A stretch of DNA of 64,000 bases, taken from positions 1 to 64,000 of the forward strand of contig NZ_WEGI01000006.1 of assembly GCF_009604425.1 (NCBI RefSeq). The letters are read 5' to 3'. Source of the DNA: Nocardia aurantia (GTDB lineage Bacteria > Actinomycetota > Actinomycetes > Mycobacteriales > Mycobacteriaceae). Position numbers and translations under genes: made by a program. Below, piece by piece: positions 18,831-27,061 of the stretch; the first letter of the stretch is position 1, and every line of letters starts with the position of its first letter. The notes below the pieces were generated by a model, which was not told where the DNA came from, did not search any database, and saw only the letters and a list, made by a program, of their open reading frames with translations.

Positions 18831-19573
18831 CCCTCACCGGACGCACTGTCGTCGTCACCGGAGCGGCCTCCGGCATCGGCGCGGCCGTCGCGGACGCGGT
18901 GCGGCAGGCCGGGGGCAGCGTCGTCGCGCTGGACCGTACCGAAGCTCCCGACGTCCGACGTCACGATGTGCGCGACCCGAGGGCGTGGTCGGCGTTGGTG
19001 GACGACCTGTCCGGCGAGCCGGTACACGGCCTGGTCAACTGCGCAGGTGTCACCTGGCGCGCCCGCCTGGGCGACGTCACCCCCGAGGCGCTGGCGGACA
19101 CCTACGCGGTGAACGTGGGCGGCCCGGTGCAGGCCATCCAGTCGCTGACGCCGCTGATGCCGGCCGGCGCGTCGATCGTCGCCCTCGGCTCCCTCGCGGC
19201 ACTACAGGGCCACTACCCCTTGGCCTACACCACCAGCAAATGGGCGCTGCGTGGCATGATCCGCACGGCCGCAATGGAATTGGGGGAACGCGGCATCCGG
19301 GTCAACGCTGTGCATCCGGGTTTCATCCAGACCCCGATGACCGCATCCGCACCCGCCGAGTTCGAGGCTGCCTCGATCGCGGCCGCGCCGCTGGGCCGCG
19401 CGGGCACGCCCGAGGAGGTCGCCTCAGTCGTGGTCTTCCTACTCGGCCCCGGCGCGTCCTATGTCACCGGCGCCGAGATCTCCGTGGACGGCGGAGCGGC
19501 CGCCCACGGTGGAGCGAAACCGGTGTCGGACGCGCTGCGGCCGCTGTACCGCTCTCCCGCACAAGACGATTGA
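18827..19573 (+). CDS. short-chain dehydrogenase/reductase
   Basis: This encodes 248 residues: TGAASGIG cofactor loop, NCAG, a Ser in ALGSLAAL and YTTSK catalytic pair, then the substrate loop HPGFIQTPM and C-terminal YVTGAEISVDGG. An ATGA overlap couples it to the FAH gene. It may oxidise a hydroxylated intermediate on either side of ring cleavage; the exact step is unknown. Its Asp after the second beta strand (ALDRTE) favours NAD over NADP. Confidence 0.8.
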   Translation: MTLTGRTVVVTGAASGIGAAVADAVRQAGGSVVALDRTEAPDVRRHDVRDPRAWSALVDDLSGEPVHGLVNCAGVTWRARLGDVTPEALADTYAVNVGGPVQAIQSLTPLMPAGASIVALGSLAALQGHYPLAYTTSKWALRGMIRTAAMELGERGIRVNAVHPGFIQTPMTASAPAEFEAASIAAAPLGRAGTPEEVASVVVFLLGPGASYVTGAEISVDGGAAAHGGAKPVSDALRPLYRSPAQDD

Positions 19574-19587
19574 GTGAGGAACCTGTC

Positions 19588-20763
19588 ATGTTCGAATACT
19601 TTCCCGGCAACTACGTCTGGAATCTGGGCGTCGTCGCGGCGCTCAACAGCGGTGGCCTGATCGACGAGGTCGACCGCGCCTGCCGCCCGATCCGCGAACT
19701 CGCCGCCCAGGGGTCCGACGTCGGCACCGGCGAATTCATGGCCGCCTGGCGCGCGGTCGCCGACCGCCTCGAACACCAAGCGGCACAATCGGAGAAGGCC
19801 GGGCACCTGCGCACCGCGGGCCAGGAGTACTTCCGCGCCTCGGTCTACGTCGCGCAGGCCGAGCGGATGCAGAGCGCGAAGGACCCCAGCCGGAACGCCG
19901 AGTATCAGCGCAGTGTCGATCTGCTGCTGAAAGCCTGTGCGCTGATCGACCCCGCGACCACGAAAGTGGCTGTCCCCTACGAGAATACGACGCTGCCCGC
20001 CTACTTCCACAACGCCGCCACCGACGGCCGACCGGCACCCGTACTGATCATGTGGAACGGCTTGGACTCCACCAAGGAGATGATGGTCGGCGCGGGCGTC
20101 CACCGCGAACTGGCCGCGCACGGCATCTCCACCCTCATGGTCGACTGCCCCGGCAGCGGCGAGGCCCTGCGGTTGCAAGGGTTGACCGCGCGCATCGACA
20201 CCGAGGTCTGGGCCGCGGCCTGCGTCGACTGGCTCGAGGCCCGCGACGACGTGCGCGCCGACCGGATCGGCGTGGCCGGATGGTCCCTCGGCGGCTACTA
20301 CGCGCCCCGCGCCGCGGCGTTCGAGAAGCGGCTCGCGCTGTGTGTCGCCTGGGGCGCCAACCACAACTGGGGCGAGGTGCAGAAGCGGCGCCTGGACCGC
20401 GAAGGCGAGAACCCGGTGCCGCACTATTGGGATCACGTGCTGTGGGTGTGGGGCCAACCCGACGTCGACACCTTCATCGACTTCGCCGCCGACATCCACC
20501 TCGACGGCGTGGTCGAGAAGCTCACCGTGCCGTTCCTCATCGCCCACGGCGAGAATGACCGCCAGATCCCCGTCGCCTACGCCCGCCGCTCCTACGAACA
20601 GGCCACCCACAGCCCCAAACGCGAACTGCGGATCTTCACCCCCGACGAGGGCGCGACCGAGCACATCGGTCTCGACCATCTCCCGTACGTCACCGGCTTC
20701 ATCGCGAACTGGATCAGCGACACCTTCGCCGAACTGGACGCGAAGCAAGGCCTCGCCGGATGA
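19588..20763 (+). CDS. alpha/beta hydrolase of the dihydroxypseudooxynicotine hydrolase-like group
   Basis: This encodes 391 residues. A helical N-terminal cap (about 1-140) precedes the hydrolase core with IMWNGLDSTKEMM (oxyanion region), nucleophile elbow GWSLGGYY, acid near AHGENDRQIP and a late His in ATEHIGLDHL. The cap-first layout and length fit the C-C hydrolase group typified by 2,6-dihydroxypseudooxynicotine hydrolase. In this operon it would cut the carbon-carbon bond of a ring-fission product or an acylated ring. GAGGAA precedes the ATG at 19588. Its stop overlaps the ATG of a broken CoA-transferase gene. Confidence 0.8.
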   Translation: MFEYFPGNYVWNLGVVAALNSGGLIDEVDRACRPIRELAAQGSDVGTGEFMAAWRAVADRLEHQAAQSEKAGHLRTAGQEYFRASVYVAQAERMQSAKDPSRNAEYQRSVDLLLKACALIDPATTKVAVPYENTTLPAYFHNAATDGRPAPVLIMWNGLDSTKEMMVGAGVHRELAAHGISTLMVDCPGSGEALRLQGLTARIDTEVWAAACVDWLEARDDVRADRIGVAGWSLGGYYAPRAAAFEKRLALCVAWGANHNWGEVQKRRLDREGENPVPHYWDHVLWVWGQPDVDTFIDFAADIHLDGVVEKLTVPFLIAHGENDRQIPVAYARRSYEQATHSPKRELRIFTPDEGATEHIGLDHLPYVTGFIANWISDTFAELDAKQGLAG

Positions 20764-21018
20764 ACGCAATCGGCTCGCGCGGCAAAGGTTTGGACAAGGT
20801 GGTCGGCTCCGCCACCGACGCAGTTGCCGATATCGCTTAGGGATCGACCCCGCCGTCGGCGGCTTCGCGCTGTGCGTGATTCCGCCGGTTCTGATCGGCG
20901 CGCTGCTCCAGCAGGGAGCCACCGATCTGGAAGCAGTGTCGAACAACTGCGGTGTCGACGACGCGGGCCTGGGGTCGCTGCTGGCGGCCCATCGGCTGCG
21001 CCGGGTCGCCACGTTCAT
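20760..21018 (+). pseudogene. CoA-transferase alpha subunit fragment, frameshifted and truncated
   Basis: An ATG overlapping the hydrolase stop (ATGA) opens GLDKVVGSATDAVADIA and then a TAG. The next coding sequence continues in another frame as AVGGFALCVIPPVLIGALL, LEAVSNNCGVDDAGLG and AHRLRRVATF. This is the first 75 or so residues of a 3-oxoacid/3-oxoadipate CoA-transferase A subunit, disrupted around 20836-20850. Similarity stops near 21015, where a different broken gene begins. It was probably the sixth gene of the meta operon. Confidence 0.7.
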
Positions 21019-21525
21019 CCCGGAAGGCTGGCAGTCCCGAGGTGACACGGACCTGGACCTGCTGCGCTGGGACGAGCGCTACACGACGCAGTACAGCCAC
21101 TCGCCGGAGATGCTGCTGGACCTCGCCCGGCAGGCCGGCGACTGGAAACGCACCGACGACCAGGTCCTGCTCGATGCCATGGCGGCGTACGGGGCAGAGC
21201 TGGCGAAAGACGCGGCGGCCCACCGGAAACCGGTGAAGAGGTGGTGATAAAGATGCACGGATGCGGCGCCGACCGCCGCGGCGGCCTCACCTACCGCTGG
21301 TCCACCAGCGACGACAGCATCTACGGCACCGACAGCAAAACGCTCCCGTAGGAGCGGACCTTCTGGACCGACGACAACGGCCGGCTGATCGGCCGCCCCC
21401 AGGGCGGAGCCGCCGCCCAGCACTGGACGTTCAAATCCTGGACCTCACCGCCGGCGGCGAAGTCCGACGGTGAAGCCGTCCTGCGCACCGGCCTGTTCGG
21501 ACCCCTCACCGCCATCTTCGGCTGA
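21016..21525 (+). pseudogene. broken paralogue of the gene at 30643
   Basis: PEMLLDLARQAG with TDDQVLLDAMAAYGAEL (to the stop at 21247) parallels AEEMLLLICED with TDAQVLFDAVKAYHVE in the 30643 protein. After a frame change, the frame from 21253 gives GGLTYRWSTSDDSIYGTDSK, a TAG, then TFWTDDNGRLIGRPQGG and AQHWTFKSW, parallel to TGVTYQWQTDGHYIWGADS, TYWTDNGSHGLVARRKGG and GQTWTC. The N-terminal part is missing and is replaced by the CoA-transferase fragment. Function is unknown for both copies. Confidence 0.65.
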
Positions 21526-21539
21526 CAGCCCGGTCACCC

Positions 21540-21800
21540 AGCTGAGTGCCGGGATCCACATAGCACGTCGACGCTGGTCCTCTGCGGTGGTCTGGGTCGG
21601 ACAACTGTCTATCGCGGTCCGGCGTTGTGGAGGTCGGCTTTCCGTTGGACGAGGTAATCGTTGCCAGGTACGGGTTGCCCGGGTGGGCGCAGCGGGCCGC
21701 GGTGCCGTCGTGCAGGTGTAGCAGGCTGGCAAGGACCGGGGCGGGCAGGTCGGCGGCGAGGCCGCCAGCCAGCAAGGACACGACCAGGCCCGAGCCGGTG
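21540..21800 (-). pseudogene. tyrosine-recombinase C-terminal remnant
   Basis: Minus-strand codons from about 21787 read VVSLLAGGLAADLPAPVLAS, then LLHLHDGTAARCAHPGNPYLA. A helix ending in LPAPVLA followed by LLxLHxxTAAR is familiar from the C-termini of actinobacterial integrases of the TnpA/TnpB type. The Arg-His-Arg-Tyr core is absent. A similar tail occurs on the plus strand at 26790-26996. The assignment is from pattern memory. Confidence 0.4.
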
Positions 21801-21989
21801 CCCGCCCTCGCCCGTCCATGGCGATACCTCTGTCTTACCGTGCCCCATCACCTCACACAGTTGCACATGGCCAAGCTGGTCGCTTCGGAGCAACACGGCA
21901 AGAACATGCTCCGCCGCGACGCGCTCGCGGCGGTGTGCCGGGTCCTGGATCCCCACTGCTGCTGAGTCGGGTGCCCGGCAATCGGGGGG

Positions 21990-22244
21990 TCAGTTGGTGT
22001 GCGGCGCCGGTGGCGTGGTGATGCGGTCGGCTCGCTGCCGGCCGTGGGCGACGGCGAGCTGGGTGCGTAGTGATGCGATCTCGTCGGTGAGTTCCCTGAT
22101 CCGGGTGTGGGCGAGCTCGAGGCGGCGCAGCCACGATTCCTCACCGGTCCGCTGCCCGGCGGGCCGGCCTCCGGCCGGTACTCGGTGATGGCGGGCGCGC
22201 AACCGTGTGATCTGGTCGTGGAGGTCGGGCTGGGTGTAGAGCAC
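21990..22244 (-). pseudogene. recombinase accessory gene (DUF6262/TnpC-like), 5'-truncated
   Basis: Open for 84 codons from a GTG at 22244: LYTQPDLHDQITRLRARH, ESWLRRLELAHTRIRELTDE and IASLRTQLAVAHGRQRADR. These segments, including the coiled-coil heptads, match the C-terminal two thirds of small proteins encoded after Tn554-like recombinase genes. An in-frame TGA lies three codons upstream of the GTG and the usual helix-turn-helix N-terminus is missing. It sits upstream of the integrase remnant on the same strand, so both may come from one decayed element. Confidence 0.5.
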
Positions 22245-22319
22245 CGGAAGTCACCATCGACGAAACCGTCGCCAAGACCGGTGCGCCGGTCGCGGTAGCT
22301 GGGCAGTAGGCGCAGCTCA

Positions 22320-22372
22320 GCCTCTCTGCAGACTCGTAACCGCCCTCCTCGAGCAGCGCCGGACCGACGTGG
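22320..22372 (-). repeat. short TetR-gene fragment duplicated from the neighbouring gene
   Basis: Minus-strand codons read VGPALLEEGGYES, nearly repeating DAGLALLEEGGYEAF from the adjacent TetR gene (about 22916-22970). Roughly 45 bases are shared with a few differences. It looks like a leftover of a second TetR gene or a duplication scar at the edge of the decayed recombinase segment. Confidence 0.5.
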
Positions 22373-22380
22373 GTCTGCCG

Positions 22381-23049
22381 TCATTGCGGGGAGGCTTCGC
22401 CTTCCTGAAACAGGTATCTCTGGACCATCGCGACCAAAGTGTCCGAGAAGAGGCGATCGTCGCTGATCGAAGTCGCGAATTCGGGCCCGTACGCCACCCG
22501 GAGAACCAGCGTCGAGAACGCTGTGTTGAAGGCGGCGCGGACAGCGAGGTCGGGGTCCGGCTGATCGATGTGCTCACGGTCCGTCAGCAACACCGTACTG
22601 ACGAGACGCCCCAGTTCACGACTGTAGGCCGCCCCGCGTCGATAGATCTCGGGGTGTACACCCGAGATCAGGACCACCGATCGTAGGAACGCGGCGTGGC
22701 GGTCGAAAACGGCCGCCATCTGCACGACGGCTTCACGTGCCAGCGCCGTCCCCGCGAACTCGTTCCAGTGCTGCCGGTCCATGAATACCGCGTGGTCTGC
22801 GCGGACTCGGGCGATGCCGTGCTCGTACACGGCCAGGAACAACGCGTCCTTGGTGTCGACCCGGTCGTACACCGCTCGCGGGGCGATGCCGGCCCGGTCG
22901 CAGACCGCCGCGATCGTGAACGCCTCATAACCGCCCTCCTCCAGCAGCGCCAAACCGGCGTCGAGCACACGGTTCCACGCCTCACGAGTGCGGCGTTGCA
23001 ACGGCGGTCGCACCGTGAGCGGCGAGCTATCGGGAACAGCGGGAGTCAC
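22381..23049 (-). CDS. TetR-family repressor
   Basis: This encodes 222 residues with a TetR N-terminal HTH (about 20-65): RVLDAGLALLEEGGYEAFTI, AAVCDRAGIAPRAVYDRVDT KDALF. The C-terminal domain is divergent and binds an unknown ligand. It diverges from the ABM/flavin monooxygenase pair at 23191 across a 141-base spacer that contains a 32-bp palindrome placed just after a good -35/-10 pair, so it most likely represses that operon and perhaps itself. Confidence 0.85.
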   Translation of the reverse strand: MTPAVPDSSPLTVRPPLQRRTREAWNRVLDAGLALLEEGGYEAFTIAAVCDRAGIAPRAVYDRVDTKDALFLAVYEHGIARVRADHAVFMDRQHWNEFAGTALAREAVVQMAAVFDRHAAFLRSVVLISGVHPEIYRRGAAYSRELGRLVSTVLLTDREHIDQPDPDLAVRAAFNTAFSTLVLRVAYGPEFATSISDDRLFSDTLVAMVQRYLFQEGEASPQ

Positions 23050-23092
23050 GATGCCATCATGCTCGATCTTTGCGTCAGGTCCGCGAACGGGG

Positions 23093-23160
23093 TTGACAGG
23101 CGAAGGCGCGATGCTATCGTCTCAGTCACACTAAACCGTAGTGCATACTACGCTTTGGTG
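23093..23160 (+). promoter_or_regulatory. promoter and 32-bp palindromic operator between tetR and the monooxygenase pair
   Basis: TTGACA (23093-23098), a 16-base spacer and TATCGT (23115-23120) form a plausible plus-strand promoter. At 23129-23160 is an imperfect palindrome with a perfect core CGTAGT-GCAT-ACTACG and outer arms CACTAAA and TTTGGTG that match with one mismatch. The palindrome would cover the transcription start, as expected for TetR repression. Confidence 0.65.
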
Positions 23161-23190
23161 GGTGGCAGTTCTCGTGAGGAGTAAACAACT

Positions 23191-23490
23191 GTGGTGATCG
23201 TTGTGGGGGTAGCGCGCGTGCGTCCCGGATGTCTCGGCGATGTCGAGGACGCCGCGCGCCGGATGGCTGTGGCGACTCGCTCCGATCCGGGTTGTCACCT
23301 CTATCGGTTCGCCGCCGATCTGGAGGATCCCGAGACCATCGTGAGTGTCGAGATGTGGGCGGATCGAGCAGCGCTGGATTCCCATCTGGCACATGCGCAC
23401 ACGACCGAGTTCCTTGCGCAGGTCACATCCCTGGTCGAGGGAACTCCCGAGATGACGTTCCACGACACCCTGCCCGTCGATCTTCGATGA
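23191..23490 (+). CDS. antibiotic biosynthesis monooxygenase (ABM)-domain protein
   Basis: This encodes 99 residues of a single ABM ferredoxin-like fold: VGVARVRPGCLGDVEDAARR, SDPGCHLYRFAADLEDPETI, EMWADRAALDSHLAHAHTTE. GTG start at 23191. Small ABM proteins are cofactor-independent quinol monooxygenases or stress-related dimers. Being co-directional with a flavin monooxygenase 65 bases downstream suggests oxidation of a phenol or quinol by the pair. The substrate is unknown. Confidence 0.82.
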   Translation: MVIVVGVARVRPGCLGDVEDAARRMAVATRSDPGCHLYRFAADLEDPETIVSVEMWADRAALDSHLAHAHTTEFLAQVTSLVEGTPEMTFHDTLPVDLR

Positions 23491-23555
23491 CCTGCCCAGG
23501 CACGTCTCATCGAATTCTGTAATTTCTCGTTCGATTCTCAATGAGGAGAAGTGCT

Positions 23556-24791
23556 GTGAATTCCCCTGTGGCGCAACGTGGCCGGGTGGCTGTCGTCGGC
23601 GCGGGCCCGGCCGGTATGGCCACCGCATTGTCGGTGCACCAAGCCGGTCACGACGTAGTCCTGTTGGAGCGCTACCCGCGAGCCCGTCCTGCCGGCAACA
23701 TCCTCAACTTGTGGCCGCCGCCGATCAAAGCGCTGGGTTTGATGGGCGTCGACATCGACGATCTCGGCGCACCCTGTTATTCCGAATTTCGTTCGGCAAG
23801 CGGACGGCGGCGTGTAGCGGTGAACCTGCCGCAGCATGTGCTGGACGCGTACGGCGGCGGGTTCATCGGACTGCTGCGTCCGGATCTCTACGAGCGGCTG
23901 CTCGCGGCGCTCCCGCCCAATGTGCTGCAGGTCGACCGGCGAGTCGAAAGCTTCGAGCAGGACGCGGACGGCGTCCGATTGCACATGGCCGACGGCGACC
24001 ACCTCGACGTCGATGTGCTGGTGGGAGCCGATGGAATCGACTCCATGATACGCCGGACGTTGTGGGGCGATTCCCCGAAGCGGGAGCACAATCTGCATAT
24101 CTTCGGCGGTTATACCTTCGAAGATATCGAGGCTGAGCGGGGCTTGTGCATCCTGTCTCACAGCCGCGATGTGCAAGGCAGTTGGACTGCCATTCGCAGC
24201 AAGGGACGCAACGGATTCCAATGGTGGGTACTGGGCGCCCACGACGGGAAGAAGGAATTCACCGGAGATCTGTACGCCACCGCGACGCAGATGGCGGCGC
24301 CGTTCGCCGCACCGCTGCCGCAACTGGTGGCGGCCACCTCGGCGGACCACGTGCAGCACTGGGTACTGCGTGACCGGAAGCCGTTGCGGCAGTGGTCGAA
24401 AGGCCGTGTCACGCTGGTCGGTGACGCGGCGCACTCCACGTCACCGTATGCCGCGTATGGTGCCGGGATGGCAACAGAGGACGGATACTTCCTCGGCCGC
24501 CGTCTGGCCGGACTGGATCTGTCCAGCCTGTCCGCGGTCACTCGAGCGCTCACCGAATATGAGACGCCACGCAAGCCGCATACTGCGCGTCAATCCCAGC
24601 AGGCATACTTCCTGGGGCAGTTGTTCCACCACACACCGAAGCCGGTACAGATCGTCCGGGATCTCGTCCTGGATCACACTCCACTGCTGCAGAAAGTGGT
24701 TGGCGAGTCCTCGCCGGGCGAAATCATCAGCCAGTTGGACAAGATCGACGAAGCCGAAGCTGCTTTCGTTCGAGCCCTCGGCCGGCAGTAA
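23556..24791 (+). CDS. FAD-dependent monooxygenase (group A)
   Basis: This encodes 411 residues: VAVVGAGPAGMATAL (FAD), VLVGADGIDSMIRRTLWG (DG motif), VTLVGDAAHSTSPYAAYGAG (GD motif). The GTG at 23556 is chosen because GAGGAG is 7 bases upstream; an ATG five codons earlier overlaps that site. It resembles aromatic or antibiotic-modifying flavin hydroxylases. It shares the TetR-controlled promoter with the ABM gene and is followed by a strong hairpin. Use of the pair in detoxification or catabolism is an inference. Confidence 0.8.
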   Translation: MNSPVAQRGRVAVVGAGPAGMATALSVHQAGHDVVLLERYPRARPAGNILNLWPPPIKALGLMGVDIDDLGAPCYSEFRSASGRRRVAVNLPQHVLDAYGGGFIGLLRPDLYERLLAALPPNVLQVDRRVESFEQDADGVRLHMADGDHLDVDVLVGADGIDSMIRRTLWGDSPKREHNLHIFGGYTFEDIEAERGLCILSHSRDVQGSWTAIRSKGRNGFQWWVLGAHDGKKEFTGDLYATATQMAAPFAAPLPQLVAATSADHVQHWVLRDRKPLRQWSKGRVTLVGDAAHSTSPYAAYGAGMATEDGYFLGRRLAGLDLSSLSAVTRALTEYETPRKPHTARQSQQAYFLGQLFHHTPKPVQIVRDLVLDHTPLLQKVVGESSPGEIISQLDKIDEAEAAFVRALGRQ

Positions 24792-24798
24792 CGCAATC

Positions 24799-24846
24799 CG
24801 CTTCGGTGCGGTGCTCCTTGTCAGCAAGGAGCACCGCACCGAAGCG
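24799..24846 (+). terminator. 22-bp perfect stem-loop terminator
   Basis: A perfect 22-bp inverted repeat (24799-24820 and 24825-24846) with a TCAG loop begins 7 bases after the flavin monooxygenase stop. The stem is GC-rich and there is no U tract, as is common in high-GC actinobacteria. It ends the TetR-regulated transcript. Confidence 0.8.
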
Positions 24847-25109
24847 AACATGGTAAGGGCAGCGAACATTCAGAGCCGCGGAACAATCCAACCAGTTGCC
24901 CAATAAATCGGTTATCGCAGAACCGGTGGGGAGGTGTTACCCGGCCCGCCGAGCGTAACTGTCGTTTCGGCCAAGGAGTGGGTGCTGCTGATGATCCCCA
25001 TGCCCACATCCTGGAAGGGCGGCGCGGCGATGGTTCGTGAGTGAGTGATCCGGCCGAGTCGGGATTCGCCCATGAAACGATCCCGCCGTCGCCCCTGGTG
25101 GTGGCGTTC

Positions 25110-25312
25110 ACCTCGTCGTGGACCACGGCGAAACTGATGCCGACCCCGCGAGCGATTTCGCGTAGCGATCGGCCTTCGGTGTGCCGGGCCACAGGATCCC
25201 GCTTGTCGTCGTTGACGACGCGGGGTCGCCCGCCTCTGCGGCCGCGTCGTGCTGCGGATTCCGGTCCGTTGCGGGTCTTGCGGGCGAGGGGCTGCCCCGG
25301 CTTTCTCGTCAT
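25110..25312 (-). pseudogene. serine recombinase/resolvase C-terminal HTH remnant
   Basis: Minus-strand codons read RRGRRGGRPRVVNDDKRD, then GRSLREIARGVGISFAVVHDE. This is the Hin-like DNA-binding tail of resolvases; the catalytic Ser domain is missing. The frame continues past it into sequence of no known family. Together with the neighbouring fragments it marks this area as decayed mobile DNA. Confidence 0.5.
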
Positions 25313-25423
25313 TGCAGTCGTCGTCGGATGGTTCGTCAGATCGTTGAGGAGCTCGGATTCGGAAGGGTGAACTTTATAGAGGGAGTGCGCCTTCGGCCGC
25401 AGATGTTCGCTTCCCGTGTTCGC

Positions 25424-25924
25424 CTACGAGGGCATGCGGGTACGTTCGGTCCGGGAGGCGGCGATACGGCGGGACGCGAGTGCCTCCGCTTGTCGCCTAT
25501 CGGAGCCGGTGAGGCGTTCCAGGATGACCGCGAGGGGGCGGATGCCCCCGTGGCCGCCCCAGGAGCCGTCCGGAATCTCGGTCGGGAACACCCACACCCG
25601 GCCAGGGTCGCGCGGCCAGGCGCCCGCCTCGGCATCGAGCACTGCCGCCGTCACCTCGGCCACGACCTCGGCGCGCGCCGCCGCGGGCAACTGGCCCTCC
25701 GGGACGGTGGCCACCACCTTGTAGCGCGGTGCGTCGGCGCGCGGCCCGCCCACGTACACCGCGGCGGGGCGGTGCACAAACACCCACGAGGCGGCGCGTG
25801 TGACCGGATCGGCGGGGTCGAAACCCTCGGCGCGAATGAGGATCTCGGTGAGACGTTCGACGAGCGCGGCCTCCGCGCCTGCGGTGATCGCCCCTTCTGG
25901 CAGGTGGACATCGAGCATCGGCAT
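25424..25924 (-). CDS. tautomerase-superfamily protein, divergent from an HxlR regulator
   Basis: This encodes 166 residues from the ATG at 25924 (MPMLDVHLPEG), giving the family's N-terminal Pro after Met removal. AGGAGG is correctly placed upstream and lies inside the palindromic operator. Later motifs include SWVFVHRPAAVYVGG and VWVFPTEIPDGSWGGHGG. It is longer than a 4-OT subunit, so probably a two-domain tautomerase. Probably it isomerises or dehalogenates an unsaturated acid; the substrate is unknown. The HxlR gene 87 bases away probably regulates it. Confidence 0.75.
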   Translation of the reverse strand: MPMLDVHLPEGAITAGAEAALVERLTEILIRAEGFDPADPVTRAASWVFVHRPAAVYVGGPRADAPRYKVVATVPEGQLPAAARAEVVAEVTAAVLDAEAGAWPRDPGRVWVFPTEIPDGSWGGHGGIRPLAVILERLTGSDRRQAEALASRRIAASRTERTRMPS

Positions 25925-25932
25925 GACCCAGC

Positions 25933-25961
25933 CTCCTGGATTCAATAATTAAATCCAGGAG
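25933..25961. promoter_or_regulatory. operator between tautomerase and HxlR genes
   Basis: CTCCTGGATT (25933-25942) and AATCCAGGAG (25952-25961) are perfect 10-bp inverted repeats around the AT-rich spacer CAATAATTA. The left arm contains the complement of the tautomerase ribosome-binding site. HxlR dimers bind such palindromes, so it is the likely operator controlling both genes. Confidence 0.6.
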
Positions 25962-26011
25962 ACCGTATCCTGCTGAGTTTCGATCGTCAACTCAGCTGCT
26001 ATGCTGAGGCG

Positions 26012-26515
26012 ATGGCCGTGGAACGTATCGATCCCTCGAACTGCTCGGTCGGGCGCGCCCTGGCCGTGATCGGCGAGCGCTGGACCCTGCTGATCGTCCG
26101 GGAGGCTCTCGACGGGGCGGCCCGCTTCGACGACTTCCGGCAACGTCTCGGCATCGCGCGAAACCTGCTCACGACCCGGCTGGACACCCTCGTGCAGGCC
26201 GGCATCATGGAACGGATCCCCTATCGCGTACTGGGCGCCCGCCTGCGCCACGAATACCGCCTGACACCCCGCGGCCAAGACCTCCGACCGGTACTCGTGG
26301 CCCTGCTCCAGTGGGGCGACACCTATCTCGCCGATCCCGAGGGACCGTCCGTCATCGTGCGCCATCATCCCGAGGGAACCGGCGCGAGTTGCGGTGCGCG
26401 GGTTCACCTGTCACTGGAATGCGGGGCAGGACACCGGGACCTGACACCCACCGAGCTCCGCCGTACCCCCGGCCCGGCCGCCCACCTCCTGCCGTCGTCG
26501 GCGGACGGTGTGTGA
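26012..26515 (+). CDS. HxlR-family winged-helix regulator
   Basis: This encodes 167 residues. The HxlR core occupies 10-100 with NCSVGRALAVIGERWTLLIV, FDDFRQRLGIARNLLTTRLD, GIMERIPYRVLGARLRHEYR and LTPRGQDLRPVLVALLQWGD. Cys11 in the first helix is in the place of the redox-sensing Cys of many family members. A C-terminal tail (about 105-167) carries two further Cys. It is divergent from the tautomerase gene across the palindrome at 25933. Confidence 0.87.
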   Translation: MAVERIDPSNCSVGRALAVIGERWTLLIVREALDGAARFDDFRQRLGIARNLLTTRLDTLVQAGIMERIPYRVLGARLRHEYRLTPRGQDLRPVLVALLQWGDTYLADPEGPSVIVRHHPEGTGASCGARVHLSLECGAGHRDLTPTELRRTPGPAAHLLPSSADGV

Positions 26516-26789
26516 TCCCATTCGCACCTCCACGACGACCGGCGCCGTTCGCCGCCGCCCATATCGCGATGCTGCTCGGCTTCGGTGCCGCGCTGGCCGC
26601 GTATCTGTTACTGCACCAACCCGATCCCAGCGCACCACGGAGGCTGACGCTGTCCGCGAGCAGGACAGGCAGTTTCACCGAGCGGTACCCGAAAGCGGTC
26701 GAGCAGCCGGGGCACCAGACGGCAGCGATCCGGATCGGCGGTGTCACCGCGCCGGCTCGCATCGCCGACGATTCGCAGCAGGATCGGTC

Positions 26790-26996
26790 GACGTGCCTGA
26801 CGCTGCTGTGCACCTACCTGCGCACACCGGGAGGATCGACCGACATGCCCGCCAGGCCGCATTGTTCCACCTCGCCGCCGGCATGCCCGCCCCGGTCCTC
26901 GCCGAACTGCTCGGCCTACACCCCAATACGGCCGCCGGCGGGGCGGGGCTCGCCGCCGCCGACGTGGCTGTGATGGTCAGCCGAAGATGCCGCTGA
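26790..26996 (+). pseudogene. tyrosine-recombinase C-terminal remnant
   Basis: The frame ending at 26996 reads [20 protein letters not shown], then [14 protein letters not shown]. This matches the helix after the catalytic core of actinobacterial integrases (HARQARNTALFQLAxxxPAxVLA...). Sequence between 26516 and 26790 has no intact domain; one frame contains a hydrophobic stretch AAHIAMLLGFGAALAAYLLL of uncertain meaning. The element is dead. Confidence 0.45.
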
Positions 26997-27061
26997 GTGC
27001 TCCGAACGGTCACCCCGTCCGCGCCTGTGAGTTGGAGAGCTCGGAGTCACCCGGCCGAAGT

